Below, piece by piece: positions 1 to 6,959 of a DNA stretch of 21,474 bases (the stretch's first letter is position 1; every line of letters begins with the position of its first letter). The DNA is from a virus, in IMG/VR virus record IMGVR_UViG_3300046836_000330, positions 1 through 21,474 of that record; one strand, written 5' to 3'. Below the pieces are notes generated by a model. It worked only from the letters and a program-made list of their open reading frames with translations. It made no database searches and was not told where the DNA came from. A program made the translations under genes and the position numbers.

Positions 1-1871
1 TCATCGGCTACGACACGCAGCGCGTCGCGGTCGCGAAGCTCTACGCGGAGATCGTGAAGAAGCTGCCGCCGCTCGCCAGCGGCTCGATCGCCGCGCCCGA
101 GATCCGCTACACGTTCACGAACAAGCAGGAGCTACTCGGCGCGCTGCTGCACGTCGGCAACGGCTACGCGCCCGGCAGCAACGGCGACAAGCTCCTGCGC
201 GGGCGCAACTGGGATCGGGCCGGCTGGTCGACGTTCCTCGACCGGATGCACACGAGCGGCACGCTGACGCGCGGCGACTACGACTACGTGCAAGCGGTCT
301 GGGATCTCAACGCCTCGCTGAAGGACGCCGCGCAGCAGGTGCACAAGGCGCGCTTCGGCCGCTACTTCGACGAAGTGACCGCCGTGCCGGTCGACACCCC
401 CTTCGGGCAGTATGCCGGCGGCTACTTCCCGGCGATCGCCGACCCGTTCATCACGCCGACCGCCGGCGAGCGGCAGCGCGCGAGCACGCGCCTCGAGGGC
501 GGCGCCGGCGGCTCGTCGATGTTTCCGAGCGTCGGGCGCGGCTTCACGCAGACGCGCGTCGAGGGCTACGCGAAGCCGCTGATCCTCGACGCCTCGCAGG
601 TCGTGCCGCACCTCAACGCCGTGCTGCGCTTCGTGCATCTGAGCCAACCCGTGTCAGAGGTCGGCCGGCTGATCCTGCATCCCGAGTTCCGCGCGCAACT
701 CGACGCGATCGACCCGGCCGCCGTGAGCGACTTGCTCGTGCCGTTCCTCTATCGGGCGGCGTCGCAACGGATGTTTAACCCGCTCGAGGGCAAGGCCGGC
801 CGCGCGATGGATACGGTCGCCCGCGAGATCCGCAACCGAGGCGCGATGCAGATCATCGCGCTCAACGGCACCGTGCTGGCCGAGCAGTTCACGCACTTCC
901 CGAGCGTGCTCGTGCATCCCGACGTCGACGCGACCAAGCTGCTCGGCGCGCTCTGGCAGCTCTCGCGATCGCCGAAGAAGATGACCGCCGACATCCACGA
1001 GGCGAGCCCGTTCATGGCGACGCGCGAGTCGGCCGGTCTGGTCGAGGCGCACGCCGACATCAATCGCGTGCTGCTCGACGAGTCGCCGCTGCGGCGCGGC
1101 GTCGACTGGGTGCAGGAGCACTCGCGCGTGCTGATGACCGCGATTCAACAGGGCATGGACAACGCGACCTGGCAGGCCGTTTACGACAAAGTGGCCGAAG
1201 AGCCGGGCGCGACGCACGCCTCGGCCGTCGAGCGCGCCGACAGCGCCGTGCGCCAGGCGCTCGGCAGCTACCGCCCGCAGGACCGCGCGGCGATCGAGGG
1301 CGGCAACCAGATCGTCGGGCTGCTCAACCAGTTCTACGGCTTCTTCAACACGAAGCTGAACATGCTCGGCACCGAAGCCATGCTCGCGAGCCGGCTCGGG
1401 CTGCAACGGAAATTCAGCCGGGGCTTCGCGATCTACGCGCTCGGCTTCATGGTGCCGGCCATTCTCGGCGAGGGCATCAAGAACGCGATGCGCGGCAAGG
1501 GCGTGCTCGACCAGGCCGAGACCGACGACGACACCGTGTCGGCCTTCTGGCGCTTCTGGGGCACGAGTCAACTCAACATGGGCGCCCGGATGATCCCCTT
1601 CGGCGGCGCCGCCGTGAAGACCGCGACGCTCGCCTTCGGCGCCGGCAAGCCGACGAGCATCCTCAACGCGCCGGCGATCACGATGGTCGAGAACGCACTG
1701 CACGCGCCCGGCGAAACCTATCGGGCGCTGACGCTGCCGAACGCGACGCAGGCCCAGAAGGCCAAAGCGACGACCGACTTCTTCACGCTGATCGGCCTGC
1801 TCTCCAATCTGCCGATGCGCCCGGTCGGGCAGGCCGTGAACACCGCGACCGGGCAAACGACTGCGAAATAG
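1..1871 (+). CDS. C-terminal part of a very large phage virion/polyvalent protein (5' partial)
   Basis: The reading frame is already open at base 3 (IGYDTQRVAVAKLYAEIVKK...), so the gene starts upstream of the window and at least 622 residues are seen. The GTG at 54 is only an internal Val codon. The middle is rich in helix. The segment around bases 1320-1400 (LLNQFYGFFNTKLNML) followed by a hydrophobic stretch (FAIYALGFMVPAILGEG, about 1420-1475) resembles the C-terminal domains found at the end of giant phage 'polyvalent' or DdrB/DarB-like proteins and internal virion proteins; this is a family impression, not a search result. Such proteins are packaged in the capsid and enter the cell with the DNA. 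A second weakly hydrophobic region lies near 1580-1680. It ends with TAG, 53 bases before the next gene. Its position is consistent with the last gene of a late operon. Confidence 0.6.
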   Translation, partial: IGYDTQRVAVAKLYAEIVKKLPPLASGSIAAPEIRYTFTNKQELLGALLHVGNGYAPGSNGDKLLRGRNWDRAGWSTFLDRMHTSGTLTRGDYDYVQAVWDLNASLKDAAQQVHKARFGRYFDEVTAVPVDTPFGQYAGGYFPAIADPFITPTAGERQRASTRLEGGAGGSSMFPSVGRGFTQTRVEGYAKPLILDASQVVPHLNAVLRFVHLSQPVSEVGRLILHPEFRAQLDAIDPAAVSDLLVPFLYRAASQRMFNPLEGKAGRAMDTVAREIRNRGAMQIIALNGTVLAEQFTHFPSVLVHPDVDATKLLGALWQLSRSPKKMTADIHEASPFMATRESAGLVEAHADINRVLLDESPLRRGVDWVQEHSRVLMTAIQQGMDNATWQAVYDKVAEEPGATHASAVERADSAVRQALGSYRPQDRAAIEGGNQIVGLLNQFYGFFNTKLNMLGTEAMLASRLGLQRKFSRGFAIYALGFMVPAILGEGIKNAMRGKGVLDQAETDDDTVSAFWRFWGTSQLNMGARMIPFGGAAVKTATLAFGAGKPTSILNAPAITMVENALHAPGETYRALTLPNATQAQKAKATTDFFTLIGLLSNLPMRPVGQAVNTATGQTTAK

Positions 1872-1924
1872 ATGGGCGACGACCAGCTACAATCGGCGCA
1901 CGCCAACCCAGGGAGATCGTGCCG

Positions 1925-2194
1925 ATGCCGCTGCCGCCGCTGTGGAGTCTCGAAGTGACCCTCGACACGTCGATCCATATCGGTGAAATCTTCGCGCTGC
2001 TCGGCGGCGCCCGCTGGATTCTGACCGGCGGCCTCGCGCTGCGCGACGGGATCCGCGACCTGAAGGGCGTCGTCGACAAAATTCAGGAAGACGTCGACGA
2101 TCACGAGGATCGCCTGCGCGCCCACGAGGGCATGCCGCCGCTGCCGCAACGCCGGCGCACCGACCGTCGCCGCCCGTCGGTCGTGCCGACCTGA
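1925..2194 (+). CDS. Small phage protein with hydrophobic segment and coiled coil
   Basis: This gene encodes 89 residues. I chose ATG 1925 because the GGGAGA at 1911-1916 sits at a normal distance from it; the GTG at 1919 is only three bases past that site. A weakly hydrophobic segment (HIGEIFALLGGARWILTGGLAL, about residues 18-39, written here in parts of one helix) is followed by a charged coiled-coil stretch (DLKGVVDKIQEDVDDHEDRL) and an Arg/Pro-rich tail. This architecture is common among small membrane-associated phage proteins placed after tail genes, sometimes in lysis cassettes, but no family could be named. A TACAAT hexamer at 1888-1893 could be a -10 box, but no -35 box is visible. 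The stop lies 4 bases before the palindromic promoter at 2199. Confidence 0.6.
   Translation: MPLPPLWSLEVTLDTSIHIGEIFALLGGARWILTGGLALRDGIRDLKGVVDKIQEDVDDHEDRLRAHEGMPPLPQRRRTDRRRPSVVPT
2179..2191 (+). other. Short hairpin GGTCG-TGC-CGACC upstream of promoter 1
   Basis: A 5-bp perfect stem with a 3-base loop lies inside the end of the preceding gene, just before the promoter. It has no T-run, so it is at best a weak pause or terminator for late transcription. Confidence 0.3.
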
Positions 2195-2196
2195 GT

Positions 2197-2228
2197 TGTT
2201 GACAACATAAGAGCCCCTTCCGTAGACT
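2197..2228 (+). promoter_or_regulatory. Promoter 1 with overlapping operator-like palindrome
   Basis: A perfect -35 box TTGACA (2199-2204) is separated by 18 bases from a -10-like TAGACT (2223-2228). The -35 lies in the palindrome TGTTGACAACA (2197-2207; arms TGTTG/CAACA around a central A). The same arrangement recurs at 6909 and 13597. A protein bound here would block RNA polymerase. The predicted transcription start is about 2235, at or one base before the ATG of the next gene. Confidence 0.8.
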
Positions 2229-2235
2229 GACCCGC

Positions 2236-2466
2236 ATGCCTCACCCTCGAATGGGCCGCGCCTCGTTTTTTCGCGGCAAGATCAAAAGCTCGAAGTATCG
2301 CGTGCAGGGGCTCCTGACGCGCGTCGGCCGTCGCTTGTTTGAAGCGCGCCGGCGCGAGTTCTGTCGGCTCGTCGGGATGAAGGAAGCGAGCGACGCTGAT
2401 GTCATCGAATATCTGGCGCGCGGCCACGATGACACGCTGCTCTATATGGAGAAGGGAAGCCGGTAA
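2236..2466 (+). CDS. Small basic phage protein, probably translated from a leaderless transcript
   Basis: The product has 76 residues and a strongly basic N-terminal half (Arg/Lys clusters around residues 5-42), then an acidic helix DADVIEYLARG (about residues 53-63). The SDADVIE.LARG pattern seems familiar from small phage proteins of unknown function; no domain can be named. There is no Shine-Dalgarno sequence: the ATG lies only 7 bases after the -10 hexamer of promoter 1, so the mRNA should begin at or within a base of the start codon. Being first in the early operon, basic, leaderless and next to a palindromic operator makes an autoregulatory DNA-binding protein possible, but this is inference. 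It is followed by a strong hairpin at 2472-2505, so it may be transcribed mainly alone. Confidence 0.7.
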   Translation: MPHPRMGRASFFRGKIKSSKYRVQGLLTRVGRRLFEARRREFCRLVGMKEASDADVIEYLARGHDDTLLYMEKGSR

Positions 2467-2471
2467 ACGAC

Positions 2472-2505
2472 GAAGGCCCGAGACCGGCGAGAGTCTCGAG
2501 CCTTC
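2472..2505 (+). terminator. Hairpin terminator or attenuator after the leaderless gene
   Basis: The arms GAAGGCCCGAGAC (2472-2484) and GTCTCGAGCCTTC (2493-2505) pair over 13 positions with one mismatch around an 8-base loop CGGCGAGA. Only TTCTTG follows, so the T-run is weak and termination may be partial. A second small stem, TGACC/GGTCA (2507-2522), and a third, CAGCG/CGCTG (2521-2537), follow in the leader of the Rad52-like gene. The loop core CGGCGAR recurs in the terminators at 14861 and 15297. Confidence 0.7.
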
Positions 2506-2562
2506 TTGACCAGGAGAGGTCAGCGGAGCGAACGCTGCTGATCCTACCTGAAGAGGCGACAA

Positions 2563-3513
2563 ATGAAAACCAACCGGAAGACCTCGACGGCGCTCGTGCG
2601 TCGCCGGCCGGCGCCCGTGGCGCGTCGAAAGACCCGGAAACAACCGGGTAAGAATGGCATTGTTATACGGCAGCCGGCGCCGACGCTGACCCTCAGCGAC
2701 GATCCGCACGTCGGCGCGATCGGGCTCGTCGAGGTCAAGCTCACCAAGCGCGAAGAGGCCGTGCTCGCGACGCCGGTCAGCTTCGACGACGTGCGCGTGA
2801 AGCCGACCGGGCAGCCGTATCTCTCGCACCCGGCCTATACCCGCTGGTTCAATGCCGCCTTCGGCCGGCTCGGATGGGCGATCGCGCCGGCCGCGAAGCC
2901 GGTCGCCACGGCACCCGACGCTGAAGGGCGCGTCACGGTCGCCCGCGACTACCTGCTCTACATTCACGGCGTCGCCGTCGCCTTCGCCCAGGGCGAGCAC
3001 GAATACCACGAGAAGAACGCCGAGCAGAGCTACGGCGACGCGCTCGAGGCGACCGTCGCGTCGGCCCTGCGGCGCTGCGCGAAGCGCCTGGGCGTCGGCC
3101 TCGAGCTCTGGGATCCGACGTTCCTGCATCAGTTCCTCGACGACCGCTGCGTGAAGGTCTGGGTCGACGGGCAGACGAAGCCGCGCTTCCGCCGGAAGAT
3201 CGATCCGCCGCTCTACAAAGAGCAGGGCGCGAGCGAGCAGCAGCCGTCGCGCCGGCCGCTTCCCGCCGGTCGGGAAACACCCGCGCACCCGCCGGCGTAT
3301 CACAACAAACTGAAGGAGCCGATCACGGCGCCGCAGCACGGCCGCCTCTGGGCGATCGCGGGCAAGATGCACCGCACCGAAGAGGAAGTGCACGCCTGGC
3401 TGCAGCAACGCTTCGGCTTCGCGTCGACCAAAGTGATCCCGCGCGAGCTCTACGACGAGATCGTGAACTGGCTCGAGCAACCGGGCCCGCTACCGCCGAA
3501 GGAGATCCGCTGA
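2563..3513 (+). CDS. Rad52-like single-strand annealing recombination protein
   Basis: A 316-residue protein. Residues about 1-35 are a basic, disordered extension. The central region (about residues 85-205) has the pattern of phage Rad52/Rad22-type annealing proteins: YLSHPAYTRWFNAAFGRLGW, a beta-strand run with RDYLLYIHGVAVAF, EYHEKNAEQSYGDALEATVA and the helix ALRRCAKRLGVGLELWDP. Such proteins coat single-stranded DNA and anneal complementary strands during phage recombination. After a Pro-rich linker (about 225-250), a C-terminal helical domain (RLWAIAGKMHRTEEEVHAWL...) resembles tails of other phage recombination proteins. The start ATG is preceded by GAAGAGG (2550-2556). The exonuclease at 4382 is the likely partner. 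It overlaps the next gene by one base (TGATG). Confidence 0.75.
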   Translation: MKTNRKTSTALVRRRPAPVARRKTRKQPGKNGIVIRQPAPTLTLSDDPHVGAIGLVEVKLTKREEAVLATPVSFDDVRVKPTGQPYLSHPAYTRWFNAAFGRLGWAIAPAAKPVATAPDAEGRVTVARDYLLYIHGVAVAFAQGEHEYHEKNAEQSYGDALEATVASALRRCAKRLGVGLELWDPTFLHQFLDDRCVKVWVDGQTKPRFRRKIDPPLYKEQGASEQQPSRRPLPAGRETPAHPPAYHNKLKEPITAPQHGRLWAIAGKMHRTEEEVHAWLQQRFGFASTKVIPRELYDEIVNWLEQPGPLPPKEIR

Positions 3514-3794
3514 TGCCGCTCACACTGAAGCCGACCGACGCGCCGAAGATGCTGCAGATCGAGGCCGCGCTGCTGCAGGCCTTGCGCCCGTTCAACAACC
3601 AACAGACCGAGGCGCTGCTCGCGGCCGTCTCGCTCGTGCGCATCGCGCGCAAGCTGCTCGACAGCTACGACGCGCTCACGCTCGAGACCAACCTGCCGAG
3701 CCTCGTGCGGCATCTGCAGGGCGACCAGACGCAGCCGGGCGAGCTCTGGGTGCCGCCGCACTTCGGCAGCTTCGGCGGCAACGGGCGGAAGTGA
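3513..3794 (+). CDS. Hypothetical helical phage protein
   Basis: 93 residues, not recognised. The middle (IEAALLQALRPFNNQQTEALLAAVSL and neighbouring residues, about 16-58) is predicted helical and amphipathic; the C-terminus is Gly/Pro-rich. The ATG overlaps the stop of the annealing protein (TGATG), and a good AAGGAGAT site at 3499-3506 serves it. The tight coupling to the recombination gene suggests co-expression, perhaps as an accessory factor, but nothing in the sequence shows this directly. Confidence 0.65.
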   Translation: MPLTLKPTDAPKMLQIEAALLQALRPFNNQQTEALLAAVSLVRIARKLLDSYDALTLETNLPSLVRHLQGDQTQPGELWVPPHFGSFGGNGRK

Positions 3795-4003
3795 TGCCTG
3801 AGAAGATCCGCACGCCGCGCGATCGCGTCGAGCACGCCCTCGGGATGGTCGAATGGGCAAAGACGCTGCTCGAAGAGAGCGAGACGCCCGAGGCGCTCGA
3901 CGTCGACAAACTCGCGGAGATGGTCCGCTCGGCCTTTGCGGCGCGGAAGGATGAAGCGATCATCGAGCTCGGCGTGCGGCGCTACCTGGCGGGCCGGTCG
4001 TGA
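3794..4003 (+). CDS. Hypothetical small acidic/basic helical protein
   Basis: 69 residues from ATG 3794; the GTG directly before it at 3791 is an alternative start adding one residue. The protein is almost entirely charged helix (RVEHALGMVEWAKTLLEES, then LAEMVRSAFAARKDEAIIEL). No motif is recognised. It overlaps its upstream neighbour by TGATG and its downstream neighbour by GTGA, so it is a translationally coupled member of the first early operon. Confidence 0.6.
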   Translation: MPEKIRTPRDRVEHALGMVEWAKTLLEESETPEALDVDKLAEMVRSAFAARKDEAIIELGVRRYLAGRS

Positions 4004-4194
4004 AGCCGCCGGTCGTCTTCTTCGTCGGCTGCCCTTACTGCGGCGTCCAGGTCGAGGCGGTCAGCACGCCGATGCCCGATCACACGATGGGCTGGCGCGT
4101 CATCGAGCACGCCGACTTCTACCCGGAGCGCGTGTGTGAAGGCAGCCAGCGGCGCGTCGTCGATGGCTACGTGGAGACCGGAGCCCGCACATGA
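4000..4194 (+). CDS. Small CxxC zinc-knuckle-like protein
   Basis: 64 residues starting at GTG 4000, which overlaps the preceding stop (GTGA). A CPYC motif at residues 11-14 and a third cysteine near residue 46 (RVCEG) could bind zinc together with nearby His residues (DHTMGW, EHADF). Only one full CxxC is present, so a complete zinc ribbon is not shown. The function is unknown. Several other small proteins in this genome carry isolated CxxC pairs (8983, 12407, 12820, 12968, 15367, 15614). Confidence 0.6.
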   Translation: MKPPVVFFVGCPYCGVQVEAVSTPMPDHTMGWRVIEHADFYPERVCEGSQRRVVDGYVETGART

Positions 4195-4385
4195 GACAGG
4201 TGCCGCCGCCAAACGTCACGCCCGGCAAGGCGCTGCTGCGCCGCGACGTGATCGCGCAGCTCAACGAGCTGCAGCACGAGCTTGATAACGGACAGAAGGA
4301 TCACGCCGAGCGCCGGCTGATCGAGCTCCGACTGCAGCTCGATCGCGACGACGTGCTCGGCGAAGAATGGGGCGCCATCCAGTGA
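4191..4385 (+). CDS. Hypothetical coiled-coil-like small protein
   Basis: 64 residues starting at ATG 4191 (ATGA overlap). From residue about 18 onward it is one continuous charged helix (DVIAQLNELQHELDNGQKDH, then AERRLIELRLQLDRDDVLG), typical of a short coiled coil. No family is recognised. It lies directly before the exonuclease gene and overlaps it by GTGA, so the two are probably translated together. Confidence 0.6.
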   Translation: MRQVPPPNVTPGKALLRRDVIAQLNELQHELDNGQKDHAERRLIELRLQLDRDDVLGEEWGAIQ

Positions 4386-4960
4386 CACCCGTCGCCTTCC
4401 GCTTCGATCGTGTCGAGCACGTCTACATCACGCCCGAGGGCGAAGAGCTGCCGCACATCACCGGCATGCTGCAGGCGACCGGCTGGATCGATGACCGCTG
4501 GTATACCGAAGAGAGCAGCCGGCGTGGGACCGCCGTGCATCAGCTCACGGCCGACTTCGACCTGGGCGCGCTCGACGTCGCGAGCTGCGTGTCACCGTTC
4601 CGGGGCTACCTGCTCGGCCACGTCAAAGCGATGTCTCTGCTGCGGCCGACGATCGTCACAGTCGAAGAGCCGCTCGTGCATCCGGGCTTCCGCTTCGGCG
4701 GCCGGCCCGATCGCGCCTGGACGCTCTACGGGCTCGAGGCGATCGGCGAGATCAAGACCGGCGACCCGGAGCGCAGTCATCGCGTGCAGACCGCGCTGCA
4801 GGCCATCCTGCGCGCCGGCGCCGGCGAGTCGCTGCTGCCGCCCGAGCTCACCGCCCGCTACGCGCTCTACCTGAAGGATCGCGGGAAGTTCTACGTTGAG
4901 GAACATAAAGACCGCCGAGACTTTGACGACGCCTACCGTGTGATCAAGAAATGCTGCTGA
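4382..4960 (+). CDS. PD-(D/E)XK exonuclease, phage recombination type
   Basis: 192 residues from GTG 4382, chosen because it overlaps the previous stop (GTGA); an in-frame ATG five codons upstream lies inside the neighbour. The ordered motifs of the Cas4/AddB/lambda-exonuclease-like fold are visible: RRGTAVH with His53, GGRPD with Asp110, GEIKTG with Glu123 and Lys125, and HRVQTALQ with Gln136. These are the metal-binding and catalytic positions of PD-(D/E)XK exonucleases that resect DNA ends. With the Rad52-like annealing protein at 2563 it makes the exonuclease plus annealing pair known from many phages. The C-terminus ends in a double cysteine (KKCC). Confidence 0.8.
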   Translation: MTPVAFRFDRVEHVYITPEGEELPHITGMLQATGWIDDRWYTEESSRRGTAVHQLTADFDLGALDVASCVSPFRGYLLGHVKAMSLLRPTIVTVEEPLVHPGFRFGGRPDRAWTLYGLEAIGEIKTGDPERSHRVQTALQAILRAGAGESLLPPELTARYALYLKDRGKFYVEEHKDRRDFDDAYRVIKKCC

Positions 4961-5106
4961 ATCTGCTCGAGGCCCTCGGCGCCGTTGTTGCTATGGCCGC
5001 ACTGCTCGCGTTCTGGCGAGGCCGCCGGCGCGGCGTCGACCTCGGGCCCGTGAGCGACCGCTGGCGCAGTGAACACTTCAGGAGTGACGACCGATGGCGA
5101 TACTGA
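4951..5106 (+). CDS. Very small single-span membrane protein
   Basis: 51 residues. ATG 4951 overlaps the last 10 bases of the exonuclease gene. Residues about 3-22 (LNLLEALGAVVAMAALLAFW) form one convincing membrane helix, followed by a very basic RGRRRG stop-transfer segment and a charged tail. The orientation would be N-terminus out, tail in the cytoplasm. The 3' end overlaps the next gene by 13 bases and contains that gene's ribosome-binding site. The function is unknown; it resembles small phage inner-membrane proteins used in superinfection exclusion or lysis control, but there is no direct evidence. Confidence 0.5.
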   Translation: MLLNLLEALGAVVAMAALLAFWRGRRRGVDLGPVSDRWRSEHFRSDDRWRY

Positions 5107-5315
5107 CGAACGCGCAGGCGCAGCAGGCCGAGGCCTACCAGGTGCTCGGCATCACGCCGACGCTCGAGGGCGAGCTGCTCACGCTGACCTTTCAGAACGG
5201 CACGCGCGAATACTGGGGCTCGACGGAAGGGCTCGACGTCGCCGCGCGCCCGTGGGTCGAGACGCTCTGCTATCAAGACCGGATCTACTGCGAGCTGCCG
5301 TCGAGGGAGTCGTGA
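5094..5315 (+). CDS. Hypothetical beta-rich small protein
   Basis: 73 residues from ATG 5094 with AGGAG at 5080-5084. After a short helix (QAQQAEAYQVLGI) comes a strand-turn-strand pattern (EGELLTLTFQNGTREYWG) that superficially recalls KTSC-type folds, but the rest does not match that family. Two cysteines (LCYQDRIYC) lie near the end. The ORF is in a different frame from the small membrane protein it overlaps. It ends in GTGA with the HNH gene. Confidence 0.6.
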   Translation: MAILTNAQAQQAEAYQVLGITPTLEGELLTLTFQNGTREYWGSTEGLDVAARPWVETLCYQDRIYCELPSRES

Positions 5316-5827
5316 GCGCACACAAAACCTTCTTCAAGGATCCGCCGCTCTCGCGGAAGGTGAAGCGGGCGCTGAAGGGCCGCGAGCACAAAGCGGCCGA
5401 AGACGACGAGAAGACCACGGTGCGGAAGGAAGACGGTTACTGTCGCTTCCCGAGCTGCGGCTGCCGGCGCTTCAAGCTGGCGCTGCACGTCGCGCATCTC
5501 GAGCACAAGGGCATGGGCGGCAACCCGGCCGGCGACCGCAGCCAGGCCGCGAAGATGATCCTGCTCTGCTCAGCGCGGCATCGCGAGAACGTGATCGCCC
5601 TCGATCGCGGCACGCTGCGGATCCGCCCGCTGACTGCCGCCGGCACGCGCGGGCCCTGCGCCTTCGACGTCGACGTGCCGACCCTGGCGAGACTCGGCCT
5701 CGCGACCTTTGCCTCGAAGATCGTCTGGTTTGAGCTGGCGCGCGAGCGTGGCGGCCGGCATAGCTTCGAGGTCGCAACCCACGAGCAGGCGATCGTGCTC
5801 GCCAAACTACGGGAGATGACATCGTGA
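5312..5827 (+). CDS. HNH-family endonuclease-like protein
   Basis: 171 residues from GTG 5312, which overlaps the previous stop; the frame extends upstream but the neighbour's coding claim makes this start most likely. The core reads CRFPSC (Cys44, Cys49), then ALHVAHLEHKGMGGNP (His59, His62), DRS, and LLCSARH (Cys86, His90). This is the C..C / H..H / N / C..H pattern of phage HNH nucleases, which cut or nick DNA with one metal ion. HNH proteins near terminases often assist packaging, but here it sits in the recombination operon, so a role in DNA processing is more likely. The last 70 residues show no known domain. Confidence 0.7.
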   Translation: MSAHKTFFKDPPLSRKVKRALKGREHKAAEDDEKTTVRKEDGYCRFPSCGCRRFKLALHVAHLEHKGMGGNPAGDRSQAAKMILLCSARHRENVIALDRGTLRIRPLTAAGTRGPCAFDVDVPTLARLGLATFASKIVWFELARERGGRHSFEVATHEQAIVLAKLREMTS

Positions 5828-6087
5828 CGATCAAGCTGAAGACCCTCGCCCAGGCCTGGGCTTCCCATGAGGCCGCGATCACCAACGCCGGCGCGACGCC
5901 GCTCGACTGCCATCGCGCCCGGCTCTCGTTCTACGCGGGCGCGGCCGTCGCGATCGAGACCGTGCGCGCGATGGGCGGCGACGACATCGGCGAAGACGAG
6001 GCGGTCGAGCACCTGTCGACGCTCTGGGATGAAGTGCATGCCGTCGCCGGCGACGCCCTCGGCGAGGCGCTGAAGGCCGAGTCGTGA
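5824..6087 (+). CDS. Hypothetical conserved-type phage protein
   Basis: 87 residues from GTG 5824 (GTGA overlap). It is mainly helical; the pattern LSFYAGAAVAIETVRA followed by an acidic GDDIGEDEAVEHLSTLWDEV stretch looks like a small phage protein family of unknown function that I cannot name. It is embedded in a chain of overlapping genes and must be expressed from promoter 1. Confidence 0.6.
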   Translation: MTIKLKTLAQAWASHEAAITNAGATPLDCHRARLSFYAGAAVAIETVRAMGGDDIGEDEAVEHLSTLWDEVHAVAGDALGEALKAES

Positions 6088-6281
6088 CACGCGACGACGA
6101 GAAGCTGGTCACGGCCTTCGAGATGCTCGCCCGCGCTCGCGTGCGGCGCGTGTGGCTGCGCGCGGACGTCTACGATCGCGTCACGCGGATCAGCGATTGG
6201 GGCGGCCCGACGAAGGATGGCTATGTGATGGCGGTCTGCGGCGTCCAGGTGCAACGACGAGAGGAACGACCACGAACATGA
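6084..6281 (+). CDS. Hypothetical small basic protein
   Basis: 65 residues from GTG 6084 (GTGA overlap with the preceding stop). The N-terminal half is an amphipathic basic helix (ARVRRVW) and the C-terminal half is rich in Arg and turns (QVQRREERPRT). No motif is recognised. It overlaps the next gene by ATGA. Confidence 0.55.
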   Translation: MTRDDEKLVTAFEMLARARVRRVWLRADVYDRVTRISDWGGPTKDGYVMAVCGVQVQRREERPRT

Positions 6282-6511
6282 GCCCGATCCCCCTGACAAG
6301 CCCGGAGCGCGAAGCCGCCTACTACGTCGACCTGATCGGCCGGCTGCTCGCGAGCGGCAACTACGACTGGGCCCGCGACACCCTCGAGGGCATCTCGAGC
6401 AACGTGTGCTTCAACAACCGCATCACCCGCGCCCAGAAGGCCGCGATCGATCACGTGATGGCCGGCCGGCTGCGGCACGACCTCGGCGGCTCGGGAGGGC
6501 CGTTGACATGA
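6278..6511 (+). CDS. Hypothetical phage protein
   Basis: 77 residues from ATG 6278 (ATGA overlap); GAGGAA at 6261-6266 is a plausible ribosome-binding site. The sequence is helical, with YYVDLIGRLLASGNYDWARD and RITRAQKAAIDHVMAGRL. No function can be assigned. It ends a few bases before the next ATG, again with ATGA coupling. Confidence 0.6.
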   Translation: MSPIPLTSPEREAAYYVDLIGRLLASGNYDWARDTLEGISSNVCFNNRITRAQKAAIDHVMAGRLRHDLGGSGGPLT

Positions 6512-6702
6512 ACGACGAACTGAGTCGACTCCTCGACGTCGTGAAGCCGGCCGCCATCGAGGGGCTCTATCGCTATGCGGACGAACGCGCGCCGCTTGTG
6601 CCGCTCGCCTTCGTCGAGGCGCTCGGCCGGGCCCTCGGCGAGATCAGCTTCGACGAGGCGATCGCCGCGATCGACAAGCAGCAGCAGGAGCTTGCCCGAT
6701 GA
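6508..6702 (+). CDS. Hypothetical helical protein
   Basis: 64 residues from ATG 6508; GGGAGGG at 6493-6499 is the ribosome-binding site. Charged helices throughout (LSRLLDVVKPAAIEGLYRYA, EISFDEAIAAIDKQQQELAR). Not recognised. It is coupled to both neighbours by ATGA overlaps. Confidence 0.6.
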   Translation: MNDELSRLLDVVKPAAIEGLYRYADERAPLVPLAFVEALGRALGEISFDEAIAAIDKQQQELAR

Positions 6703-6938
6703 ACATCATCCTGAGACCCGACGACGCCTTCGTCATTCACCGCTGGCTCGAGCTCGTGCTCGACGGCCGCAAGTTCGACAACCCGCTCGTCGCGATGGAG
6801 ACCGAGGCGCACGCGCGTCAGGCGAAGAAGCGCCTCGAGCAGAAGCTCAATCGGTTGCGGGGGCAGGTCGCGCAGAAGCTCGAAAAAAGTGTGTCAACAC
6901 GTGCAGCCGTTGTTGACAACAACACATCCCAACCCTAG
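6699..6938 (+). CDS. Hypothetical protein whose 3' end overlaps promoter 2
   Basis: 79 residues from ATG 6699 (ATGA overlap). The last third before residue 62 is a basic coiled-coil-like helix (ARQAKKRLEQKLNRLRGQVA). The final codons, encoding VSTRAAVVDNNTSQP, also carry the operator-promoter of the next operon: the palindrome at 6909-6923 is read as codons, and the TAG stop is the first three bases of the -10 hexamer TAGACT. The C-terminal residues are therefore probably constrained by DNA rather than by protein function. Confidence 0.6.
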   Translation: MNIILRPDDAFVIHRWLELVLDGRKFDNPLVAMETEAHARQAKKRLEQKLNRLRGQVAQKLEKSVSTRAAVVDNNTSQP

Positions 6939-6941
6939 ACT
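6891..6941 (+). promoter_or_regulatory. Promoter 2 with perfect operator palindrome
   Basis: TTGACA (6913-6918), 17-base spacer, TAGACT (6936-6941). The -35 is the centre of a perfect odd palindrome GTTGTTGACAACAAC (6909-6923). Upstream lie GTGTCA (6891-6896) and GTGCAG (6901-6906), the same pair of hexamers with the same 4-base gap as upstream of promoter 3, and an A6 tract (6883-6888) that could act as an UP element. The expected start is near 6948, giving a short leader with GGAGG at 6949-6953. Confidence 0.85.
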
Positions 6942-6959
6942 TCGGCTCGGAGGATCGAC

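Noticed and set aside
1888-1893. TACAAT as -10 of a promoter for the gene at 1925
   Set aside because: It is a good hexamer, but no -35 box lies 16-19 bases upstream and the upstream gene can supply transcription.
5094-5315. KTSC-domain protein
   Set aside because: Only the short strand-turn-strand segment is similar; the characteristic KTSC residues are absent.
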